From positions 110,469 through 174,468 of the forward strand of contig NZ_JACSGR010000008.1 in assembly GCF_016025525.2 (NCBI RefSeq): 64,000 bases of DNA, written 5' to 3'. Under the pieces are notes generated by a model. That model saw nothing but the letters and a program-made list of their open reading frames with translations. It ran no database searches and was not told where the DNA came from. Shown piece by piece: positions 57,991 through 64,000 of the stretch (position 1 is its first letter; the number at the start of each line of letters is the position of its first letter). The stretch is from Eikenella glucosivorans (lineage in GTDB: Bacteria > Pseudomonadota > Gammaproteobacteria > Burkholderiales > Neisseriaceae). The position numbers and the translations under genes were made by a program.

Positions 57991-58079
57991 GAGTCAAACT
58001 CCCCTTGAAGTGAAAATGGTTTGGCGGGGCAGGCACGGATGCCCAAACTACGGGCCACGCGGGCTACCTGAAAAATTCT

Positions 58080-58148
58080 GGTATGCATGGCGCAGCTACG
58101 CACGCGAATACGGAATTTCAAACAAGGCGTGCGTTCCGCACATCCTAC
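58080..58148. repeat. Degenerate palindromic repeat, copy B (MITE-like)
   Basis: GGTATGCATGGCGCAGCTAC, then GCACGCG and GGCGTGCGTTCCGCACATCC match copy A at 57273-57348 in the same direction. The downstream stretch (AAAAATGTGGGTAAGCGGGG, then CGTCCGTGCCCGGGCTGCGG) matches the sequence after copy A as well, so the direct repeat is about 150-190 bases overall. Confidence 0.6.
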
Positions 58149-58315
58149 CCATGCTTGGAAGGCTACCTGAAAAATGTGGGTAAGCGGGGATAAGCGTCCG
58201 TGCCCGGGCTGCGGCTAATCTGACAAAGGCTACCTGAAAACATTGACTGCAACGCAGCTAAAACGTGGCAAGGCGGAGTGCTGCCAAGCTGAATTTTCAG
58301 GTAGCCTTTGTTTGC

Positions 58316-59044
58316 CTATTCCAGCTCGAGCACGGCGGAGGTGTATACATCCTGCACGTCGTCGAGGGCTTCGAGGGCGTCGATGAGGCGCTGCATTTTG
58401 GCGGCGTCTTCTCCGGTGAGCACGGTTTCGTTTTGGGCGCGCATGGTGACGTCGCCGTCTTCGGCTTTGAAGCCGGCCTCTTCGAGCGCGGCTTTGATGC
58501 CGGCCCAGTCGGCGGGGGCGGTGAGGACTTCGAAAGAGCCGTCGTCGTGGGAAACGATGTCTTCGGCGCCGGCTTCGAGGGCGGCTTCCATCAGGGTGTC
58601 TTCTTCGGTATCGGGGCCGAAGAGGAGGTAGCCTTGGTGTTTGAAGTTGAAGGCCACGCAGCCGTCGGTACCGAGGTTGCCGCCGTGTTTGGTGAAGGCG
58701 TGGCGCACGTCGGCTACGGTGCGGGTTTTGTTGTCGGTGAGGCAGTCTACCATCAGGGCGGCGCCGCCGATGCCGTAGCCTTCGTAGCGCAGTTCGATGT
58801 ATTCGACGCCTTCGAGGTTGCCGGTGCCTTTGTCGATGGCGCGCTGGACGTTGTCTTTGGGCATATTGGCGTCCCAGGCTTTGTCCATAGCCAGGCGCAG
58901 GCGGGGGTTGGAGGCGGGGTCACCGCCGCCGAGACGGGCGGCTACGGTGATTTCTTTGATGAGTTTGGTGAAAATTTTGCCGCGTTGGGCATCGACGCGG
59001 GCTTTTTTGTGTTGGATGTTTGCCCATTTGCTGTGGCCGGCCAT
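58316..59044 (-). CDS. yebC: YebC/PmpR family transcription/translation regulator (TACO1-like)
   Basis: The 242-residue protein begins MAGHSKWANIQHKKARVDAQ with the typical GKIFTKLIKEITVAAR, and has MPKDNVQRAIDKGTG and YEGYGIGGAALMVDCLTDNK. These are the YebC/TACO1 hallmarks. The family was annotated as DNA-binding and more recently linked to translation of proline-rich stretches. The ATG at 59044 gives the standard N-terminus; the frame is open further upstream. Single gene. Confidence 0.95.
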   Translation of the reverse strand: MAGHSKWANIQHKKARVDAQRGKIFTKLIKEITVAARLGGGDPASNPRLRLAMDKAWDANMPKDNVQRAIDKGTGNLEGVEYIELRYEGYGIGGAALMVDCLTDNKTRTVADVRHAFTKHGGNLGTDGCVAFNFKHQGYLLFGPDTEEDTLMEAALEAGAEDIVSHDDGSFEVLTAPADWAGIKAALEEAGFKAEDGDVTMRAQNETVLTGEDAAKMQRLIDALEALDDVQDVYTSAVLELE

Positions 59045-59164
59045 GTGGTTTCCTTTGTGGGATAGGTGAAAATAACGGGGCGATTTTAGCATTTTAGCGG
59101 GGCGGAAACTATGTTTTGCTGGTGCTGTGCATGCTAGGCTGTGCTATAGGGTGGGCTTTAGAAA

Positions 59165-59210
59165 AGGCTACCTGAAAACGGGAAATCGGTTTTCAGGTAG
59201 CCTTTTTACC
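59165..59210. terminator. Inverted uptake-sequence pair between argS and yebC
   Basis: AGGCTACCTGAA (59165-59176) and TTCAGGTAGCCT (59192-59203) with a following T run form a compact hairpin just past the argS stop. Whether it ends argS or only serves as an uptake site is not decided; the T run is on the plus-strand side. Confidence 0.5.
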
Positions 59211-59226
59211 TTGCCGGAGGAATGGT

Positions 59227-60945
59227 TTACATCACTTCCAGCGTGTCGATGCCCAAGAGGCCGAGGCCGGTTTGCAGGGTTTGGCCGGTGAGGGCGGCGA
59301 GCTGCAGGCGGGTGTTGCGGGCGCTGCCTTCGGCTTTGAGGATGGGGCAGGCTTCGTAGAAGCGGGAGAAGAGGCTGGCCACTTGGTAGAGGTAGGCGGC
59401 GAGGTAGTGTGGGTAGGCGCTGTCGGCCACGGTTTGCAGCACGTCTTCAAACTTCAAAAGCTCGGCGGCGAGCTGGCGCTCCAGGGGCTCGGTGAGCACA
59501 GGGTGGGCGGCGGCATCCCACTGGCCGGCTTTTTTCAGCACGCTCTGCACGCGGGTGTAGGCGTATTGCAGGTAGGGGGCGGTGTTGCCTTCAAAGGAGA
59601 GCATGTTGTCCCAGTCGAAGATGTAGTCGCTGGTGCGGTTTTTGCTCAGGTCGGCATATTTCACGGCACCGATGCCCACGGCGCGGGCAATTTGAGCAGC
59701 GGCCGCATCGCCCAATTCCGGATTTTTCTCTTGCACCAGGGCGGTAGCTCGCTCCACAGCTTCGTCAAGCAAATCCACCAGCTTCACAGTGTCGCCACTG
59801 CGGGTTTTGAAGGGGCGGCCGTCTTTGCCCATCATGGTGCCGAAGCCGATAAATTCAGCCTGCACGTTTTCAGGTAGCCAGCCGGCTTTGCGCGAAGCCA
59901 CGAAGAGTTGGGCAAAATGCAGGCTCTGTCGGGTATCAACCACATAGATGATGCGGTCGGCTTTGAGCACTCGCACGCGGTAGCGGACGCAGGCGAGGTC
60001 GGTGGTGGCATAGAGGAAGCCGCCGCCTTGTTTTTGGATGATGAAGGCGGCGGGGTCGCCGTCTTTGTTTTGGAATTCGCTGAGGAACACCACTTTGGTG
60101 CCGCCGTCGTCCACGGCCAGGCCGGAGGCGAGAAGTTCGTCCACAACGGGCTGTAAGTCGTTGTTGTATTTTGACTCACCGGCCACATCTTCGGGCTTGA
60201 GCAGCACGCCCAGTCGGTCGTATACGTTTTGCGCGTGTTTGAGCGACATAGCCACAAACTGCCGCCACAGGGCGAGCACGGTTGCGTCGCCGCCTTGCAG
60301 TTTCACCACGTATTCGCGCGCGGTGTCGGCAAAGGCTGGGTCTTCGTCGAAACGCACTTTGGCGTTGCGGTAGAACTGCTCCAAATCGGCCAGCTCGAAA
60401 TGCTCGTTTTGCGCTTGCTGCTCCACTAGGTAGGCCACCAGCATGCCGAACTGTGTGCCCCAGTCGCCCACATGATTTTGCGCGATCACGCGGTGGCCCA
60501 AATGGCGCAGCACGCGGGCGATGCTGTCGCCGATGATGCTGGAGCGCAGGTGGCCGACGTGCATTTCTTTGGCCAGGTTGGGCGAGGAATAGTCGATGAC
60601 CACAGTTTGCGGCGCGGCGGCCTGCGCCACGTTCAGGCGGCTGCTTTGCAGGGCATCGTGCACCTGATCGGCCAGAAACTGCGGGCTCAGGCGCAGGTTG
60701 ATGAAGCCGGGGCCGGCCACTTCGGCGGAGGCGAGCACGCTGCTGCCGGCGAGCGCATCGGCTACTTTTTGCGCCAGCTCGCGCGGATTTTGCTTGCGCT
60801 GTTTGGCGGCGCCCATCACGCCGTTGATTTGGAAATCGCCGAATTCGGGGTTTTTGGCCGGCTGCAACACCACCGGCGCGCCTTCGATGCCGGCGGCGGC
60901 AAAGGCTTGCTCGGCTTCGCGGTTGAGGATGTGGGAGAGGTTCAT
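59227..60945 (-). CDS. argS: Arginyl-tRNA synthetase
   Basis: The 572-residue class I synthetase charges tRNA-Arg. The HIGH-type motif is HVGH in NLAKEMHVGHLRSSIIGD. The KMSK position reads MMGKDGRPFKTRSGDTVKLV, as in E. coli ArgRS, which lacks a canonical KMSKS. The N-terminal additional domain and the C-terminal anticodon-binding DALR domain (ending LGLLGIDTLEVM) are complete. The ATG at 60945 lies 41 bases downstream of crcB, so the two are probably co-transcribed. An uptake sequence encodes part of WLPEN. Confidence 0.97.
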   Translation of the reverse strand: MNLSHILNREAEQAFAAAGIEGAPVVLQPAKNPEFGDFQINGVMGAAKQRKQNPRELAQKVADALAGSSVLASAEVAGPGFINLRLSPQFLADQVHDALQSSRLNVAQAAAPQTVVIDYSSPNLAKEMHVGHLRSSIIGDSIARVLRHLGHRVIAQNHVGDWGTQFGMLVAYLVEQQAQNEHFELADLEQFYRNAKVRFDEDPAFADTAREYVVKLQGGDATVLALWRQFVAMSLKHAQNVYDRLGVLLKPEDVAGESKYNNDLQPVVDELLASGLAVDDGGTKVVFLSEFQNKDGDPAAFIIQKQGGGFLYATTDLACVRYRVRVLKADRIIYVVDTRQSLHFAQLFVASRKAGWLPENVQAEFIGFGTMMGKDGRPFKTRSGDTVKLVDLLDEAVERATALVQEKNPELGDAAAAQIARAVGIGAVKYADLSKNRTSDYIFDWDNMLSFEGNTAPYLQYAYTRVQSVLKKAGQWDAAAHPVLTEPLERQLAAELLKFEDVLQTVADSAYPHYLAAYLYQVASLFSRFYEACPILKAEGSARNTRLQLAALTGQTLQTGLGLLGIDTLEVM

Positions 60946-60986
60946 GATGATTTCAACTTTGTTGGATAAACGATAAAATCTGCTGG

Positions 60987-61382
60987 TTAGTGCCGAATCA
61001 GCCAGCGTACGGCTGCGGCGGCAAGCAAGGTGGCGGCGATGCCGCAAACGGTGTGCAGTACCAGAATCAGGCCGGCGGGCAGCCAGTTTTTGTGCAACAG
61101 CCGTTCGGATACTTCGGCAGAAAATGCGGAAAAGGTAGTGAGGCTGCCGAGGAAGCCGACCGACAACATGTTTTGCAGCGGCGCGGCCAGCGGCTTGCCG
61201 GCCAGCAGCAAACCCAACACGGCGCCGGCGAGCAGGCAGCCTGCCATATTGGCCAGCCAGGTGCCGAAGGCAAACTGGGCAAACAGCGGGTTTAGCCGCA
61301 GCCCAAGCTGCCAGCGCAGCAGGGCGCCGAGTGCGGCACCGGCGGCAACGAGGGCGGCTTGGCTGTAGAATGGAGCGCTCAT
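60987..61382 (-). CDS. crcB: Fluoride exporter CrcB/Fluc
   Basis: The 131-residue protein has four membrane helices and the Fluc motifs GALLRWQLG, FGTWLANMAGCLLAG and VGFLGSLTTFSAFSAE. Fluc channels export fluoride as dual-topology dimers and a single gene is enough. It lies directly upstream of argS. I looked for a fluoride riboswitch (crcB motif) in the 330 bases upstream and did not see one. Confidence 0.93.
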   Translation of the reverse strand: MSAPFYSQAALVAAGAALGALLRWQLGLRLNPLFAQFAFGTWLANMAGCLLAGAVLGLLLAGKPLAAPLQNMLSVGFLGSLTTFSAFSAEVSERLLHKNWLPAGLILVLHTVCGIAATLLAAAAVRWLIRH

Positions 61383-61713
61383 GTTGTGTTCGGGGCGTGG
61401 AAAATTTTCAGGTAGCCTGATGTCGGTAAAAGGCTACCTGAAAATCAGAATGATGTTTCGGCTTTGCAGGAATCCGTCTTCTTGCAGGAAGCTTGTTTGA
61501 GCGAACCACGCTTTGCCCGTTTTAGCTTTGGCGAAGCCCGCGTTTTCAGGTAGCCTTTATTAGTAGGCCGAAGCCCGCCGTGCGACAGTTGGATTTTAAT
61601 GCTTTCACGGCGAAGCTGCCAGATTGCCGCCATGCTGAAATGGGGCGGCTTGCGTATGCGGCCAGGTTTTCACTGCATTGAAGCTTCGTTTGAACTACGG
61701 CTTTCAGGTAGCC
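61383..61713. other. Intergenic region between crcB and mtnN
   Basis: It contains uptake-sequence arms near 61409, 61431, 61547 and 61703, and degenerate copies of the dispersed repeat (TTTTAGCTTTGGCGAAGCCC, CTTGCAGGAAGCTTGTTTGA). The arm at about 61703 lies just past mtnN. No gene is seen. Confidence 0.55.
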
Positions 61714-62412
61714 TCAGAGCGCCTCAATCAGCCGCAGCACCATTTTGGCAGAATGCACGGAAGCGGTTTTCAAAAAGGTTTCGAAGCTGCTGTCGGCTTT
61801 TTCGTCGGCCAAATCGGAGATGGCGCGGATCACCACAAAGGGCACGCCGAAGCGGTGGCAGCTTTGCGCGATGGCAGCGGCTTCCATTTCCACCGCCTGC
61901 ACATCGGAGAAATGGCGGCGCACTTCGGCCACGGATTCGCTGCTGTGCACGAATTGGTCGCCGCTCACGATCAAGCCGCGGTGCACGGCGGCGTGCTCAA
62001 ACGCGGAGGCAGCCTGCTCAGCGGCGGCGCACAGGGCGGGGTCGGATTCGAAGCGTGCGGGCATGCGCGGTACGTGGCCGACGGCATAGCCGAAGGCAGT
62101 CACGTCCACATCATGGTGCGCGGTTTGCGTGCCGATCACCACGTCGCCTACTTTCAGCCCGCCGCCTAGGCCACCGGCGCTGCCGGTGTTGATGACGCAA
62201 TCCGGCCGGTACTGCCGGAGTACCAGCGCGGTGGTGAGCGCGGCGTTTACTTTGCCGATGCCGCTCAAAGCCAAAACAACATTTTTACCGGCGTATTCAC
62301 CGCAATGGATTTCAAAGTCGGCCACCTGCTCGCTGCGCAGGTTGGACAGGCTGTCTTTGAGCAGGGCAATTTCGGGCGGCATGGCGCCGATCAGGGCGAC
62401 GGTTTGGGGCAT
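61714..62412 (-). CDS. mtnN: 5'-Methylthioadenosine/S-adenosylhomocysteine nucleosidase
   Basis: MtnN hydrolyses methylthioadenosine and S-adenosylhomocysteine, feeding the activated-methyl cycle and AI-2 production. The 232 residues begin TVALIGAMPPEIALLKDSLS with the catalytic Glu (PPE). Also seen are LSGIGKVNAALTTALV, INTGSAGGLGGGLKVGDVVI, the substrate Glu in VEMEAAAIAQ and the catalytic Asp in RAISDLAD. The ATG at 62412 follows AGAGGAGAAAAC. Single gene downstream of hfq on the same strand. Confidence 0.95.
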   Translation of the reverse strand: MPQTVALIGAMPPEIALLKDSLSNLRSEQVADFEIHCGEYAGKNVVLALSGIGKVNAALTTALVLRQYRPDCVINTGSAGGLGGGLKVGDVVIGTQTAHHDVDVTAFGYAVGHVPRMPARFESDPALCAAAEQAASAFEHAAVHRGLIVSGDQFVHSSESVAEVRRHFSDVQAVEMEAAAIAQSCHRFGVPFVVIRAISDLADEKADSSFETFLKTASVHSAKMVLRLIEAL

Positions 62413-62523
62413 TTTGTGTTTTCTCCTCTGCAACAGGGCGGCGGGAAACGGCACACCGCTTTGCGCCGCCGCTACGAAAAAACGCACTGGCTGGGTTCAG
62501 ACAGTGCGCAGGGGTGGGCCTGT

Positions 62524-62784
62524 TTATTGTTCGGCTTCGGCAGCGGGTTTCTGCTCGGCCGGCGGCTGCAGGCTCACGGCGCGGGCGGGAACGATGGTGG
62601 AAATCGCGTGTTTGTATACCATTTGGGTAACGGAGGTGTTGCGCAGCAGCACCACGTATTGGTCAAACGATTCCACCTGCCCCTGCAGTTTGATGCCGTT
62701 CACCAGATAGATGGATACCGGCACGTGTTCTTTGCGCAGCGCGTTCAAAAAAGGATCCTGTAGCATTTGTCCTTTGGTTGCCAT
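62524..62784 (-). CDS. hfq: RNA chaperone Hfq
   Basis: Hfq forms a hexameric ring that pairs small RNAs with mRNAs. The 86-residue protein has the Sm1 region (LQDPFLNALRKEHVPVSIYL, then VNGIKLQGQVESFDQYVVLL) and the Sm2 motif (QMVYKHAISTIVP). A short acidic Ala/Pro tail follows (PPAEQKPAAEAEQ), shorter than in E. coli. The ATG at 62784 is preceded by TGGAGTTTG; an in-frame ATG at 62793 would add MKT. mtnN lies downstream. Confidence 0.97.
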   Translation of the reverse strand: MATKGQMLQDPFLNALRKEHVPVSIYLVNGIKLQGQVESFDQYVVLLRNTSVTQMVYKHAISTIVPARAVSLQPPAEQKPAAEAEQ

Positions 62785-62992
62785 AGTTTTCAAACTCCAA
62801 TTTATTTTTCTGTTTCGGGCTTTTTTATGAAAATAAAAAAGGTGGCAGATTGTAGCCCTTTGCGTTGCCTTTTTCCAATCTTTTTACGTAAGCTATGGAT
62901 AGGAAAAAATTTTTTTATGATTCAGGTCAAATTGTGAAGCGGTTGCGGCAAATATTAAACTTGCCTTACGAAGCAGCTTCCCGATGCAGGGC

Positions 62993-63023
62993 TTGCCGCC
63001 CGGGGCGCCGGGGCTTGTATAAT
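62993..63023 (+). promoter_or_regulatory. Possible promoter of radC
   Basis: A perfect TATAAT (63018-63023) lies 53 bases before the radC start, with TTGCCG (62993-62998) 19 bases further upstream. The -10 is strong and the spacing is longer than ideal. Confidence 0.45.
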
Positions 63024-63075
63024 TCGCTTTTGAATGATTAGGCAACAAATTGATTTTTATGCGGGAGGGGCAAAG

Positions 63076-63786
63076 ATGGGCATCAAACATTGGCCGGAAA
63101 ACGAGCGGCCGCGCGAGAAACTGCTGCAACGCGGCGCGGGCGCGCTGAGCGATGCGGAGCTGCTGGCGATTTTGCTGCGGGTGGGCACGCAGGGCATGAG
63201 CGCGGTGGATTTGGCGCGCTATCTGTTGCAGGAATTCGGCTCACTCAACCGGCTGTTTTCCGCGCCCGCTGTGGAGCTCACGCGGCACAAGGGCATGGGC
63301 GAGGCGGCGTTTTGCCAGTTTGCCGTGGTGCGCGAAATCGGGCGACGGCTGTTGGCGGAGGAAATGCGCGAAACGCCGGCGTTTACTTCGCCCGAAGCGG
63401 TGGCGGATTATTTGGTGTTGCAGCTGGCGCACGAGCCGGTGGAGGTGAGTGTGGCGCTCTTGCTCAACAGCAGCAATAGGCTGATTGCTTTGCAGGAGCT
63501 GTCGCGCGGCACGGTGGCGGAGAATACGGTGTATGTCCGCGAGGTGGCGCAGCTGGCTTTGCAGCACCACGCGGCGGCACTGATTATCGCGCACAATCAC
63601 CCGGGCGGCTCGGCCGAGCCTTCGGCGGCGGATTTGGCGTTTACGCGGCGTTTGCAGCAGGCGCTGGCGCTGTTGGATGTGCGGCTGCTGGACCATTTTA
63701 TCGTGGCGGGCAACCGGGCGGTGTCGTTTGCGGCGAACGGATGGATGCCGGAGTTGGCGGGCGGGGATAAAGGAAAGGCTACCTGA
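63076..63786 (+). CDS. radC: RadC family protein (JAMM domain)
   Basis: The 236-residue protein has an N-terminal helix-hairpin-helix-like region (LLQRGAGALSDAELLAILLR, then VGTQGMSAVDLAR) and a C-terminal JAMM metalloprotease-like domain with the metal motif AHNHPGGSAEPSAAD. The old assignment to DNA repair is doubtful; the actual role of RadC is unknown. The ATG at 63076 follows GGGAGGGG. The stop codon TGA lies inside an uptake sequence, giving an Ala-Thr end. Confidence 0.94.
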   Translation: MGIKHWPENERPREKLLQRGAGALSDAELLAILLRVGTQGMSAVDLARYLLQEFGSLNRLFSAPAVELTRHKGMGEAAFCQFAVVREIGRRLLAEEMRETPAFTSPEAVADYLVLQLAHEPVEVSVALLLNSSNRLIALQELSRGTVAENTVYVREVAQLALQHHAAALIIAHNHPGGSAEPSAADLAFTRRLQQALALLDVRLLDHFIVAGNRAVSFAANGWMPELAGGDKGKAT

Positions 63787-63806
63787 AAATTTCAGGTAGC
63801 CTTTTG
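63776..63806. terminator. Tight inverted uptake-sequence pair overlapping the radC stop
   Basis: AGGCTACCTGAA (63776-63787) and TTCAGGTAGCCT (63791-63802) are only three bases apart and are followed by TTTTG. It is a near-perfect palindrome and a likely bidirectional terminator. Confidence 0.7.
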
Positions 63807-63826
63807 CTTGGTTTGAATTGGGCGGC

Positions 63827-63949
63827 TTATTGGCCGTTGATTTTGTCGTTGAGTTCGAGCAGGCCGTCTTTTACGGTGGTGGAGAGGGCGGGCAGTTCGC
63901 GGCGCAGCAGGCTGATGGCTTCGGTGTAGAAAATAACCGCGTTGTTTAC
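63827..63949 (-). pseudogene. C-terminal remnant of an unidentified gene, probably interrupted
   Basis: From about 63949 to the stop at 63827 the minus strand reads VNNAVIFYTEAISLLRRELP, then ALSTTVKDGLLELNDKINGQ, a plausible helical C-terminus. The frame meets a stop at 63983 and has no start, while another frame (next entry) runs in from the right and ends at 63946. The simplest reading is a gene cut by an insertion at about 63950, but the window ends too soon to prove it. Confidence 0.35.
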
Positions 63950-64000
63950 ACCACAGGTTGAGAAAAATAAGCCTGCAACACCTCAAACGGCGTATCGCCG
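63946..64000 (-). CDS. C-terminal end of an unidentified protein, possibly a transposase (cut by window edge)
   Basis: The minus strand reads GDTPFEVLQAYFSQPVV and stop. The TPFEV element is reminiscent of the C-terminal ends of IS30-type transposases, which often carry a TP-x-EV motif near the end. Only 17 residues are visible, so this is a weak suggestion. Confidence 0.25.
   Translation of the reverse strand, partial: GDTPFEVLQAYFSQPVV

Noticed and set aside
61383..61713. Fluoride riboswitch before crcB
   Set aside because: I looked for the crcB motif pseudoknot pattern and found only uptake sequences and repeat pieces.
62893..63129. A 78-codon minus-strand frame between hfq and radC
   Set aside because: It overlaps the radC start, has no ribosome binding site and no recognisable protein features.

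Overview
The window comes from a moderately GC-rich member of the Neisseriaceae, most likely an Eikenella. The main reason is a 12-base DNA uptake sequence, AGGCTACCTGAA or its complement, which I counted by eye about 100 times in 64 kb. It matches the AG-eikDUS dialect described for Eikenella. Two short Correia-type elements, a PilB-like thioredoxin/MsrA/MsrB fusion and housekeeping genes with neisserial-looking sequences fit the same family. I saw no rRNA, tRNA or CRISPR array.

Layout. 1-7.7 kb: the 3' part of a zinc alcohol dehydrogenase, map, smpB, grxB and a DUF445 gene, then a small island of orphan hypothetical or immunity-like genes (5971-7693). 7.8-12.3 kb: a frameshifted hydrolase, a nitroreductase, a DUF4336 gene, an Asp/Glu racemase and an orphan RnfB-like ferredoxin. 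12.6-17.1 kb: nrdB and nrdA, separated by an AT-rich abortive-infection-like gene (Abi_alpha/DUF4393). 17.4-25.3 kb: gdhA, tatD, a phosphoesterase, lolA, gph, a lipoprotein and a CinA-like protein. 25.4-30.1 kb: a GbsR/MarR-type regulator and a set of small membrane proteins plus an NAD-binding protein, with two matching operators. 30.4-41.4 kb: glyA, msbA, an acetyltransferase, msrAB, ybeD-lipB-lipA and prlC. 41.7-45.5 kb: a gamma-carbonic-anhydrase-like protein and the cytochrome bc1 operon petABC. 45.7-53.5 kb: a hypothetical gene, a divergent MerR/carboxymuconolactone decarboxylase pair, a DMT transporter, a lytic transglycosylase, hom and a 2Fe-2S ferredoxin. 53.8-64 kb: an NlpE-like lipoprotein, obg, gabD, a DUF4189 gene between two degenerate repeats, yebC, crcB-argS, mtnN, hfq, radC and an apparently interrupted gene at the right edge.

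Most genes are single units closed by inverted pairs of uptake sequences that probably act as terminators. Clear operons are grxB-DUF445, ybeD-lipB (then lipA), petABC, hom plus a small overlapping gene, and crcB-argS. The regulatory signals I can support are a NrdR-box pair before nrdA, the duplicated GbsR-type operator, a MerR promoter with a 19-base spacer, and an FNR-like site before petA.

The strongest leads for new biology are the Abi_alpha gene lodged between nrdA and nrdB, the operator-linked membrane cluster at 25.4-30.1 kb, the immunity-like island at 6-7.7 kb, a family of about 40-base repeats tied to uptake sequences, and uptake sequences in foreign or co-varying dialects.
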